This document shows, in pieces, positions 8,648 through 16,664 of a stretch of DNA of 64,000 nucleotides; position 1 is the stretch's first letter; each line of letters starts with the position of its first letter. The translations under genes and the position numbers were made by a program. Location of the stretch: contig NZ_JAPFGB010000012.1 of the NCBI RefSeq assembly GCF_026241095.1, forward strand, positions 124,001 through 188,000, in the 5' to 3' direction. Under the pieces are notes generated by a model. The model had not been told where the DNA came from, ran no database searches, and worked only from the letters and a program-made list of their open reading frames with translations. Origin of the DNA: Saccharopolyspora sp. NFXS83 (lineage in GTDB: Bacteria > Actinomycetota > Actinomycetes > Mycobacteriales > Pseudonocardiaceae).

Positions 8648-10125
8648 GCGTCCTCCTCGGCTCCCGCATCGCCGATGTAGCCGCCTTCTTCGTCGAGGTG
8701 CGAACGACGTGCCTTCTTCGCCGCCTTGCGCTCAGAAGCACCCACGCGATCGGTCGAGTCCAAGCGGTTGTCGGTGCCTCGCCCGCTGAGCATCGCGGCG
8801 ACGCCGGCCGGGGTGGACGGCTCCCAGTCGAAGGTCACGCTGCCGATGGTGACCTGGCTGCCCGGCTCCGCGCCGGCGCGGCCCAGCGCCTCCTCCACCC
8901 CGAGCTTCGCGAGCCTGTCGGCGAGGAAGCCCACCGCCTCGTCGTTGTCGAACTGGGTCTGGCGCACCCACCGCTCCGGCTTCTCTCCGCGCACGACGAA
9001 CGCCGCGTCGTCCTCCGGGTCGGTTTCGATGGTGAATCCGGAGTCGCCGATGGCGTGCGGACGCACCACGACCCGCGCCGGTTCGGGTTCGGGCAGCGAC
9101 GCCCGGTAGCGCTCGACCTCCTCGGCCAGCGCGAAGGTCAGCTCGCGGAGGCCTTCGTGGCTGGCCGTGGAGACCTCGAACACGCGCAGGCCGCGGGCTT
9201 CCAGGTCCGGCCGGATCAAGTCGGCGAGCTCGCGCGCCTCCGGCACGTCGATCTTGTTCAGCACCACCAGCCGTGGCCGGTCGGCGAGGTCGCCGTGCTC
9301 GCCCTGCAGCGCGGGCGTGTAGCGGGCCAGTTCCGATTCCAGCGCGTCCACGTCGGACAGCGGATCGCGCCCCGGCTCCATCGTCGCGCAGTCCACGACG
9401 TGCACCAGCACCGCGCACCGCTCGATGTGGCGCAGGAAGTCGAGGCCCAGCCCGCGGCCTTCGCTCGCGCCGGGGATCAGACCGGGCACGTCGGCCAGGG
9501 TGAACACCGTCTCGCCCGCGGTGACCACGCCGAGGTTCGGCGCCAGCGTGGTGAACGGGTAGTCCGCGATCTTCGGCTTCGCGGCGGACACGACCGAGAT
9601 CAGCGAGGACTTGCCCGCCGAGGGGAATCCGAGCAGACCGGCGTCGGCGACGGACTTCAGCTCCAGGACCAGGTCGAGCTGCTCACCCGGCTCCCCGAGC
9701 AACGCGAAACCGGGGGCCTTGCGGGCCTTCGAGGCCAGCGCGGCGTTGCCGAGACCGCCCCGGCCGGCTTCGGCGGCCACGAACGTGGTGCCGGGGCCGA
9801 TCAGGTCCGCCAGCACCTCGCCGTCCTCGGTGAGCACCACGGTCCCGTCCGGCACCGGCAGGATCAGGTCCTCGCCGATCGCACCGTTGCGGTGGCCGCC
9901 CTTGCCCGGCTTGCCGTTGGACGCGCTCGCGTGCGGCCGGTGGTGGAAGTCGAGCAGCGTGTGCACGCCCGAGTCGACGACGAGCCGCACGTCGCCGCCC
10001 CGGCCGCCGTTGCCGCCGTCGGGGCCGCCGAGCGGTTTGAACTTCTCCCGGTGGACCGAGGCGCAGCCATTGCCCCCATCGCCCGCGGCGATGTGGATGG
10101 TCACGCGGTCAACGAACCGCGACAC
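8644..10125 (-). CDS. obg: GTPase Obg/CgtA
   Basis: A 493-residue ribosome-associated GTPase needed for late 50S assembly and linked to stress responses. The glycine-rich Obg fold occupies roughly residues 1-158 ([28 protein letters not shown]), followed by the G domain with Walker A GFPSAGKS (about 165-172), DVPG and NKID motifs, then an OCT domain. The last 60 residues are basic and probably disordered, a common extension in actinobacteria. It follows rplU and rpmA and overlaps proB. Confidence 0.97.
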   Translation of the reverse strand: MSRFVDRVTIHIAAGDGGNGCASVHREKFKPLGGPDGGNGGRGGDVRLVVDSGVHTLLDFHHRPHASASNGKPGKGGHRNGAIGEDLILPVPDGTVVLTEDGEVLADLIGPGTTFVAAEAGRGGLGNAALASKARKAPGFALLGEPGEQLDLVLELKSVADAGLLGFPSAGKSSLISVVSAAKPKIADYPFTTLAPNLGVVTAGETVFTLADVPGLIPGASEGRGLGLDFLRHIERCAVLVHVVDCATMEPGRDPLSDVDALESELARYTPALQGEHGDLADRPRLVVLNKIDVPEARELADLIRPDLEARGLRVFEVSTASHEGLRELTFALAEEVERYRASLPEPEPARVVVRPHAIGDSGFTIETDPEDDAAFVVRGEKPERWVRQTQFDNDEAVGFLADRLAKLGVEEALGRAGAEPGSQVTIGSVTFDWEPSTPAGVAAMLSGRGTDNRLDSTDRVGASERKAAKKARRSHLDEEGGYIGDAGAEEDA

Positions 10126-10183
10126 GAGTCCCTCCAGGTACAGACAGTGCGGACATCAGAGCGCCCGCGAACGCGAACGCGAA

Positions 10184-10223
10184 CGAGGGGCGGGACCGGT
10201 TTGCGAACCGGACCCGCCCCTCG
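10184..10223 (-). terminator. Terminator-like hairpin between rpmA and obg
   Basis: Arms 10184-10201 and 10206-10223 pair over 18 positions with one mismatch around a four-base loop (GC-rich, CGAGGGGCGGGACCGGTT on the plus strand). It follows the rpmA stop and precedes obg, so it may end or attenuate the ribosomal protein transcript. No T-run is visible, as usual in GC-rich actinobacteria. Confidence 0.65.
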
Positions 10224-10251
10224 TCGGGAAAGTGCTGTGCCGAGAGCCGGG

Positions 10252-10512
10252 TCAGACGACCTCGGCCGGCACGATGTTCACGGTCTTGCGACCGCGCTTG
10301 CTGCCGAACTCGACCTCGCCGGCCGAGAGAGCGAACAGCGTGTCGTCCTTGCCGCGGCCCACGTTCAGGCCGGGGTGGAACTTCGTGCCGCGCTGCCGAA
10401 GCAGGATCTCGCCGGCCTTGACGACCTGGCCGCCGTAGCGCTTCACGCCCAGATACTGAGCGTTCGAGTCGCGGCCGTTACGAGAGCTGGATGCGCCCTT
10501 CTTATGTGCCAT
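10252..10512 (-). CDS. rpmA: 50S ribosomal protein L27
   Basis: An 86-residue ribosomal protein placed near the peptidyl transferase centre. It begins [19 protein letters not shown], the family hallmark, and contains [21 protein letters not shown]. No N-terminal propeptide of the Firmicutes type is present. It lies 14 bases after rplU, the usual pairing. Confidence 0.98.
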   Translation of the reverse strand: MAHKKGASSSRNGRDSNAQYLGVKRYGGQVVKAGEILLRQRGTKFHPGLNVGRGKDDTLFALSAGEVEFGSKRGRKTVNIVPAEVV

Positions 10513-10526
10513 GACTACTCAGGTCC

Positions 10527-10835
10527 TCACTTGGTGATGCCGGTGACCTCAACGCGAGTCAACTTCTGACGGTGACCCTGGCGCTTCTGGTATCCGGTCT
10601 TGTTCTTGAACTTGTGGATGCGGATCTTGGGGCCCTTGGTCTGCTCGACCAGCTTCCCGGTCACCGAGACCTTCGCCAGTGCGTTGGCGTCGGCGGTGAC
10701 GTCGGTGCCGTCGACGACCAGAACAGCCGGGAAGGTGACCTCGGTGCCGGCGTCGCCTTCGAGCTTCTCGACCTCGACGACGTCCCCGACCGCCACTTTG
10801 TACTGCTTGCCGCCGGTCTTGACGATCGCGTACAT
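10527..10835 (-). CDS. rplU: 50S ribosomal protein L21
   Basis: A 102-residue 23S rRNA-binding protein starting [14 protein letters not shown] and ending in the [15 protein letters not shown]-type segment of the family. The ATG at 10835 has a GGAGA site about ten bases upstream; a longer reading to 11036 adds unrelated sequence. It heads the rplU-rpmA unit and has a structured leader upstream. Confidence 0.97.
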   Translation of the reverse strand: MYAIVKTGGKQYKVAVGDVVEVEKLEGDAGTEVTFPAVLVVDGTDVTADANALAKVSVTGKLVEQTKGPKIRIHKFKNKTGYQKRQGHRQKLTRVEVTGITK

Positions 10836-10887
10836 GAGTCGGAAGTCTCCTGCTACTCGGTTCGCTTGGTTCACCCGTTGACGCCCT

Positions 10888-10969
10888 CTCCGGCGAGCCG
10901 GAGTTCCTACCGCCCGGCCAGGCCGGGCTTCGGGGGGTTCCTGTGTCGCGACCCTCGTCCCCACGAGGG
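10888..10969 (-). promoter_or_regulatory. Structured leader region of rplU (three hairpins)
   Basis: Within the 468-base gap between rplU and the divergent membrane protein gene, three perfect hairpins lie in a row: 10888-10903 (7-bp arms, CTCCGGC/GCCGGAG), 10912-10928 (7-bp arms GCCCGGC/GCCGGGC) and 10952-10969 (7-bp arms CCCTCGT/ACGAGGG). They are in the expected 5' untranslated region of rplU and could be an L21 or L27 autoregulatory leader. The rest of the gap (10970-11303) shows no gene. Confidence 0.4.
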
Positions 10970-11303
10970 GCACACCGGGTTCCACAGGCGTTTTGCCTCT
11001 CCGCCCGTCCGGCGGCGAGAAGTGCTCACACAGCATACAGACCGCCCGATGACGCCCGGCCGCTAGGGGTCCGAGCCGCCGGGAGCGGGCAGGTGGTCAG
11101 CTTATTCCACACCACCGCACCACCGGAGAACCGGGTGGGGCAACGGCGCCTCGCCGGTGGCTCGACGATCATCGGGAAAGGCCGCGCACCAGCCGGAAGG
11201 CGCGGGAGAAGACCGTCACCGGCGATGTCCGGACAAACGCCCGAACGCGCGCACGCCGCTTGCTACGGTGAGTCGCCGTTCGACCGTGACATGGGGAAAG
11301 CGC

Positions 11304-13043
11304 GTGACCGAGATCGCATCCGAGTCCATTTCGGGGCGGGGCGAGCACGCATCGTCCGGGGACGTCGACGACCTGCCGCGCGACCGCTTCCAGCGGCTCC
11401 GCGAAGGACCGCTCGGCCCTCGGCTGCTGCTGCTGTCGGCCCTGGTACCGCCGTTGATGATGCTCCGGGAAGTGCTGCGCTCACCTCAGCTGCACTTCTA
11501 CGACTACTGGTGGGTCCTGCTGGACATCACCGGTGAGGACGGCTCGCTGCGGCCGGAAGCGCTGTTCGGCTTCCGCAACGAGCACCCGTTCGTGCTGCCG
11601 AGCCTGCTGTTCTGGCTCAGCGCCCGGTTCGGGCACGGCCTGAACCATCCGCTGGGACTGGTGGTGCTGGCCTTCGGCGTGGGTTGCGTGCTGCTGGTGT
11701 GGGCGATGCTGCCCGCTTCGCTCGGCCGGTGGCAGCGCGCCGCGCTGGTGCTGGCGACCTCGACGCTGGTGTTCAACCCGCACGGCATCCACAACTTCGT
11801 GCGCTCGATGAGCGGCGCCTCGTGGATCTTGGCGATGCTGCTGGTGCTCGGTGCGCTGCTGGCGATGCAGCGAGGACGGCTTCCGATCGCCGTGGTGCTG
11901 GGGTTGCTGGCCTCGATCAGCTACGGCACCTCGTTCGCGGTGTGGCCGGCGCTGTCGCTGGTGGCGTGGTTGCGCGGCGAACGGCGTGCGCGCGTCGCCA
12001 CGCCGATGATCGTCGGGGTTGTCGTGGTCGCTACCTGGCTGGTGCTGCGCGGCCCGCAGGGCGGCGGGGGCGCTTCCCCGACCGACGACCCGGCGCAGGC
12101 GCTGCTGGCCGGGCTGAGCATGCTCGGCATGGTGTGGACGGGCACCGAGCCCTCGCTCGCGCTGGTCGCCGGGGTCGCCGGGCTGGCGCTGCTGGCCGTG
12201 CACCTGCCCGGTTGCCTGCGTCCCGAGCACCGCTCGGCGAGCGCTCCCTGGTGGGGCCTGGCGGTGTACGCCGCGGGCTGCGCGGTGATGATCTCCGGTT
12301 CGCGGGCCGCGTTCGGCGAGTCCGCGGGCTTGCAGAGCCGCTACAACAGCATGACCGCCGCGCTGTGGATCGCGGTGCTCGTGATCACCGTGGCGTGGGC
12401 CCGCTGGCCCGCGGTGCGGTCGGTAGCGGTGTTCACCACCGTGCTGAGCACCGTGGCGCTGGGCGCCCCGATGGCGCAGACCGTGCGCGAGGACGCGCCG
12501 AACCAGCAGCTGCTCGCGGTCGCCGCCAAGGTCGGCGCCACCGACGCGTTCACCGATCGCTTCCCCTCCCCCGAACGGCTGCTGCCGCGGATGCGGGCGC
12601 TGGGGCACTACCCGTTCTCCGAGGAGTTCACGCTGGGCTGCGGCGACGGCACCGAGATCGGCTCGCGGGTGGACACCTCCGGCTGGCGGGTGCCGAGCGT
12701 CGGCAGCTACCGCGAACCCCGCCCGGCCGGGTGGGACGTGATCCTGAACGTGGAGACCGACCAGATCCAGGGCGGCGCGCGGATGCTCAAGGGCTGGGCG
12801 ATCTCCGGCATCGAACGGGCCGAGTGCGTCGCGGTGCTGGACCAGGCCGGTCGCGTCGTCGGAGGCGGTGTCGTGGACATCCCTCGGTCCGACGCCGAAA
12901 GCCAGACCGTCGGCATCGAGATCGGTCTCGGCTACCGCGCGGTGGCCCCGGCGACGAGCACCGGCCCGCTGCGCGTCGCGTTCCGCTTCCCGGACGGCTG
13001 GTGGGCCCGTCCCCTCACCGAGAACCCGAAGGTGGCGTCATGA
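11304..13043 (+). CDS. Polytopic membrane protein, probable lipid-linked-sugar glycosyltransferase partner
   Basis: A 579-residue integral membrane protein with roughly ten hydrophobic helices between residues 45 and 400 and a soluble C-terminal domain of about 150 residues. An early luminal-type loop HFYDYWWVLLDITGEDGSLRPEALF resembles GT-C glycosyltransferases, but no catalytic motif can be named with confidence. GTG 11304 follows GGGGAAAG. Its stop overlaps the ATG of the next gene (ATGA), which encodes a polyprenyl-phosphate sugar synthase-type enzyme; the two probably act together in adding a sugar to a cell-envelope polymer or protein. Confidence 0.7.
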   Translation: MTEIASESISGRGEHASSGDVDDLPRDRFQRLREGPLGPRLLLLSALVPPLMMLREVLRSPQLHFYDYWWVLLDITGEDGSLRPEALFGFRNEHPFVLPSLLFWLSARFGHGLNHPLGLVVLAFGVGCVLLVWAMLPASLGRWQRAALVLATSTLVFNPHGIHNFVRSMSGASWILAMLLVLGALLAMQRGRLPIAVVLGLLASISYGTSFAVWPALSLVAWLRGERRARVATPMIVGVVVVATWLVLRGPQGGGGASPTDDPAQALLAGLSMLGMVWTGTEPSLALVAGVAGLALLAVHLPGCLRPEHRSASAPWWGLAVYAAGCAVMISGSRAAFGESAGLQSRYNSMTAALWIAVLVITVAWARWPAVRSVAVFTTVLSTVALGAPMAQTVREDAPNQQLLAVAAKVGATDAFTDRFPSPERLLPRMRALGHYPFSEEFTLGCGDGTEIGSRVDTSGWRVPSVGSYREPRPAGWDVILNVETDQIQGGARMLKGWAISGIERAECVAVLDQAGRVVGGGVVDIPRSDAESQTVGIEIGLGYRAVAPATSTGPLRVAFRFPDGWWARPLTENPKVAS

Positions 13044-14011
13044 GCGAACGCACTGCGGACGTCGAGGTGTCGTTGCTGGCCCCGGCGAAGAACGAGGGTG
13101 AGAGCCTGCCGAAGCTGTTCTCCGAGATCACCGCGGCGATGGAGGCCCAGTCGCGCAGCTGGGAACTGCTGATCGTCGACGACGGCAGCACCGATGACAG
13201 CTGGCGCGTCATCACCGAGCACACCGCGGTGGACCCGCGGGTGCGGGGACTGCTGTTGCGGCGCAACTTCGGCAAGGCCGCCGCGCTGGCCGCCGGGGTG
13301 GCCGAGGTGCGCGGGCGGCTGCTGGTCACCCTCGACGCGGACCTGCAGGACGACCCGGCGGAGGTGCCGCGGCTGCTCGCGGAGCTCGACGCGGGAGCCG
13401 ACCTGGTCAGCGGGCACAAGGCGCAGCGCAAGGATCCGCTGGGCAAGCGGTTGCCGTCGAAGTTCTTCAACTGGATGACCGGCGTGATCACCGGCCTGCG
13501 GTTGTCCGACCACAACTGCGGGCTCAAGGCGGCCCGGACCGAGGTGTACCGGCGGGTGCCGCTGTACGGCGAGCTGCACCGCTACATCCCGGCGCTGGCC
13601 CACCAGCTGGGGTACCGGGTGCGGGAGCTGCCGGTGCACCACCGGGCGCGCGAGCACGGCACGTCGAAGTACGGGCTGGAGCGCTACGTGCGCGGCGCGC
13701 TGGACCTGCTGACGGTGGTGGCGCTGACCCGCTACGGGCGCCGGCCCGCGCACCTGTTCGGCGGGCTGGGCGTGGTCGCGGGCTCGCTCGGCACCCTGAT
13801 CCTGCTGTACCTGACCGGGGTGTGGGTGTTCACCGAGAACTCGATCGGCACCCGGCCGCTGCTGACGCTGGGCATCCTGCTGGAGATCTTCTCGGTGCAG
13901 ATGATCTCCACCGGGCTGCTCGCCGAGCTCGTGCTGCACCGCACCGGGCGCGATGAGGACGTCACCGACCTCGTCGCGGACACCACGACGGCCGTGCGCT
14001 CCGCGGCCTGA
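13040..14011 (+). CDS. GT2 family glycosyltransferase (dolichol/polyprenyl-phosphate sugar synthase-like)
   Basis: A 323-residue enzyme with a cytosolic GT-A domain and two C-terminal transmembrane helices (around 240-265 and 275-300). The nucleotide-sugar motifs are LLIVDDGSTDDSW (about residue 40) and LLVTLDADLQDDP (about 95, the DxD). The RNFGKAAALAAGV and DHNCGLKA segments match bacterial bactoprenol glucosyl- or mannosyl-transferases such as GtrB/Ppm1-like proteins. It is translationally coupled to the upstream membrane protein. The sugar is not predictable. Confidence 0.88.
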   Translation: MSERTADVEVSLLAPAKNEGESLPKLFSEITAAMEAQSRSWELLIVDDGSTDDSWRVITEHTAVDPRVRGLLLRRNFGKAAALAAGVAEVRGRLLVTLDADLQDDPAEVPRLLAELDAGADLVSGHKAQRKDPLGKRLPSKFFNWMTGVITGLRLSDHNCGLKAARTEVYRRVPLYGELHRYIPALAHQLGYRVRELPVHHRAREHGTSKYGLERYVRGALDLLTVVALTRYGRRPAHLFGGLGVVAGSLGTLILLYLTGVWVFTENSIGTRPLLTLGILLEIFSVQMISTGLLAELVLHRTGRDEDVTDLVADTTTAVRSAA

Positions 14012-14095
14012 TCCGTCCGACTCCGTCCGCCGATTCCCCGCCGCACACCGGAGAACGAGCGGACAGCGCTCGTCACGCGACCTAGTATCCGGTCC

Positions 14096-14815
14096 ATGCT
14101 GACCGATCGGGAGCTCGAACTGGTGCGGCGGGCGACGGCGGTGCTCGACGGCGCGACGCTGAACGAGAACCACCAGGTCTCGGCCGCCGCCTACGACGCC
14201 ACGGGCGCGGTGTTCACGGGGATGAACGTCTCGCACTTCACCGGAGGCCCGTGCGCGGAACCGGTGGTGATCGGACAGGCCGCGGCCTCCGGTGCGGCAC
14301 CGCTGACGACGATCGTCGCGGTGCTGGCGCGCGGCATGCGGGTCATCCCGCCCTGCGGCCGGTGCAGGCAGCAGCTGTTCGACTACTACCCGGACGCGCG
14401 GGCAATCATCCGGGGCGAGAACGGGCTGGAATCGGTGCCGATCACCGACCTCCTCCCGTTCCCGTACGACTACCAGGACTACGAACCGGACGCCCCGCCG
14501 ATCGCGCTGCACCTGTGGGACGGCTACCTGGACGCGGTCCGCAACGGCACCAAGCGCAGCACGGTCCGGGTGCACGACCCCGTCGTGCCGGGACCGATCC
14601 GGCTGATCTTCGAGCACGACGGCGGGTCCGCGACCACGCTGGCGGCCGAGGTGACCGAGGTCGAGCACAGGACCGTCGCCGAGCTGACAGAGCAGGACGC
14701 CGTGCTCGACGGCTTCGCGAACCTGGCCGAGCTGCGCACCGCGCTCGACGCGCACTACCCCGGCCTGACCGGGGCCACGGAGCTCGACCTCGTGCGCTTC
14801 GCAACGACCGGGTGA
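14096..14815 (+). CDS. Cytidine deaminase-like domain fused to an ASCH domain
   Basis: A 239-residue two-domain protein. Residues 1-125 form a zinc-dependent deaminase of the cytidine/blasticidin-S deaminase group: the zinc motif is GGPCAEPVVIG (Cys and catalytic Glu, about residue 52) with PPCGRCRQQ (about 83). Residues 140-238 form an ASCH domain (a PUA-related nucleic-acid-binding fold), seen as LHLWDGYLDAVRNGTKRSTVR and the VTEVEHRTVAEL strand-helix. A likely job is deamination of free or RNA-related cytosine nucleosides, or of a nucleoside antibiotic. It is monocistronic or upstream of an AraC gene 88 bases away. Confidence 0.85.
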   Translation: MLTDRELELVRRATAVLDGATLNENHQVSAAAYDATGAVFTGMNVSHFTGGPCAEPVVIGQAAASGAAPLTTIVAVLARGMRVIPPCGRCRQQLFDYYPDARAIIRGENGLESVPITDLLPFPYDYQDYEPDAPPIALHLWDGYLDAVRNGTKRSTVRVHDPVVPGPIRLIFEHDGGSATTLAAEVTEVEHRTVAELTEQDAVLDGFANLAELRTALDAHYPGLTGATELDLVRFATTG

Positions 14816-14903
14816 GCAGCGGCTCGTTCCCGGCGCATGCGGTCCCGCAGCGCGACGACCGCCTGCGGCCCGGTGCGCGACATGCCTACGGCAGCATGAG
14901 GTC

Positions 14904-15647
14904 GTGGCCCCCTACGTCGAGCACCCTGTTCCCGGTGCCCTGCACGAGGCGGTCAGCTGCGGATGGATGCAGGAAGTGCCGTCCGGTGGCCACGTGCAGC
15001 GCGTCCTGCCGGACGGGTGCCTCGACCTGATCTGGCGCGACGGCGTGCTCGAAATGGCGGGACCCGACACCGGACCACGGCTCGTGCCGCTGGCCGCTGG
15101 CGGGATCGCCGGGCTCCGGATGCGCCCCGGCGCGGCGCGGCTGCTGCTCGGCGAGGTGCCCGCCGCCGAACTCCGCGACCGGCGGGTCGAGCTGGGCGAG
15201 CTGTGGGGGCCGAGAGCCCGGCCGGTGCTGGAACGGCTCGCGGCGACCGCGCGGGCCGCTGAAGCCTCGGACCTGCTGGTGCACCTCGCCCGCACCCGGC
15301 TGCCCGAGTACCGGCACGACGCGGCCGTCGCGGAGGCGGTGCGGCTGCTCGGTGCTCCGGGACCACCGAGCGTGGCGGCGTTGTCCGAACACCTCGGCCT
15401 CTCTCCCCGGCATCTCCGGCGGCGGTTCACCGCGGCCGTCGGCTACGGGCCGAGCACCTTGGTGAGCGTGCTCCGCTTCCAGCGCGCCCGTTCCCTCGAC
15501 GCCGCTCGGCTCACCGAGCTCGCCGCCACCGCCGGGTACGCCGACCAAGCCCACTTGAGCAGGCAGGTGCGGCGGTTGTCCGGGCTCACCGCCGCCGAAC
15601 TGCTCAGCAGCCGTACGCGCGCAGGGTCCGCAGCACGTCGATCGTGA
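14904..15647 (+). CDS. AraC family transcriptional regulator (DUF6597 N-terminus)
   Basis: A 247-residue regulator. The N-terminal half has the CGWMQEVPSGGHVQRVLPDG pattern of DUF6597 sensor domains, and the C-terminal 90 residues hold two helix-turn-helix motifs (SVAALSEHLGLSPRHLRRRF and RLTELAATAGYADQAHLSR) of the AraC type. GTG 14904 is the first plausible start. The 3' end overlaps the converging toroid-type gene by 44 bases. Ligand and targets are unknown. Confidence 0.85.
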   Translation: MAPYVEHPVPGALHEAVSCGWMQEVPSGGHVQRVLPDGCLDLIWRDGVLEMAGPDTGPRLVPLAAGGIAGLRMRPGAARLLLGEVPAAELRDRRVELGELWGPRARPVLERLAATARAAEASDLLVHLARTRLPEYRHDAAVAEAVRLLGAPGPPSVAALSEHLGLSPRHLRRRFTAAVGYGPSTLVSVLRFQRARSLDAARLTELAATAGYADQAHLSRQVRRLSGLTAAELLSSRTRAGSAARRS

Positions 15648-16515
15648 CCCGCGGGCGGGATTCCAGCTCGGTGCCGGGCGCCCACCGCCGCCAGCGGATC
15701 TGCCACCCGCCGTCGTCCTGCTGCGCCGCCGCCAGCGCGTCGAGGCTCACCGCGATCTCCTCGTCGGAGAACCACGAGCGCGCCACTCCGTCCGGGCGGG
15801 GCGCGTAGTCGTGCGCGAAGTGCCACTCACCGGGCGCGTAGCCCGGCATCAGGTGGGACCGCTCGGGGTTCGCCGGGTCGAGCGCCACGATGCGCTGCTC
15901 TCGCACCAGCTCGCCGAGCCGGGCCGCCGCCGCGACGGCGCGATCCCGGTCCGGCACGTGGTCGAGGAACGCGACCGCGGCGTGCGCCTCGTAGGGGTGC
16001 GTCTCGGTGAGCGCGTCGATCCGCCGCCAGCAGAACTCGGTCGCGCCCGGCAGCCACGGGTGCTCGAAGGAGTTCCGGTGCAGTTCGCCCGCGAGCAGCG
16101 CGGTGGACAGCAGCTCGCTCAACGGCTCGTCCTCGACCGGCATGAACGGCGGGTGCGGCTGGTCGCGCAGCGACGGGTCGACGACGGGCACGCCGCCGTC
16201 CGCGCCGGTGATGGAGACCAGCTGGTCGACGATGCCCGCGGCGTGTTCCGGGGTGCAGCGACCGATCTCGCCGAGCACGCTCAGCGCGGCGTGCGCACCG
16301 AGCGGCTGGCTCACCGGCCCCCGCATGTCCGGATCCAGGGCGTAGCCGAAGCCGCCGTCGGAGCAGCGGTAGGGCTCCAGCGCCGCCGCCACCCGCTCCG
16401 CGGTGCCCGCGCCGAACAGGTACTCGAAGCGGCGCTGCTCCAGCACCCGGGCGGTCAGCCAGATGAACCGCTCCGCCGCCGCCAGCCGATGCGTGTCCGT
16501 TGCGCCATCACTCAT
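15604..16515 (-). CDS. Terpenoid-cyclase/prenyltransferase toroid-fold protein of unknown function
   Basis: A 303-residue soluble protein. Repeated alpha-hairpin segments rich in Gly-Gly-Phe or Gly-Gly-Trp turns (CSDGGFGYALDPD near residue 50, GADGGVPVVD near 103, QDDGGWQIRW near 265) resemble the alpha/alpha-6 barrel repeats of squalene cyclases and protein prenyltransferase beta subunits, but no DxDD catalytic motif is seen. Actinobacteria commonly carry such proteins of unknown role. It stands alone and its 3' end overlaps the AraC gene tail to tail. Confidence 0.65.
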   Translation of the reverse strand: MSDGATDTHRLAAAERFIWLTARVLEQRRFEYLFGAGTAERVAAALEPYRCSDGGFGYALDPDMRGPVSQPLGAHAALSVLGEIGRCTPEHAAGIVDQLVSITGADGGVPVVDPSLRDQPHPPFMPVEDEPLSELLSTALLAGELHRNSFEHPWLPGATEFCWRRIDALTETHPYEAHAAVAFLDHVPDRDRAVAAAARLGELVREQRIVALDPANPERSHLMPGYAPGEWHFAHDYAPRPDGVARSWFSDEEIAVSLDALAAAQQDDGGWQIRWRRWAPGTELESRPRVTIDVLRTLRAYGC

Positions 16516-16616
16516 ACCCGGACGCTAAACCGGTCGTGGTCACCTGTCTTGAACGAATCGGCCGCCGCGCGGCTCGGCACTGGGGCGAGCGGTTCCGGCC
16601 GCCCCGGCCGGAACGA

Positions 16617-16652
16617 CCGCGGGCGGGCCGGGAAATCCCGGCCCGCCCGCGG
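16617..16652 (-). terminator. rne terminator hairpin
   Basis: A perfect 16-bp stem (arm CCGCGGGCGGGCCGGG, 16617-16632; matching arm 16637-16652) closes a four-base AAAT loop, 12 bases past the rne stop. This is a strong intrinsic-type terminator or RNA end-protecting hairpin. Confidence 0.8.
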
Positions 16653-16664
16653 CGTGGGTGGTGC

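Noticed and set aside
8698-10569. 623-codon plus-strand frame opposite obg and rpmA
   Set aside because: Antisense shadow of well-supported essential genes.
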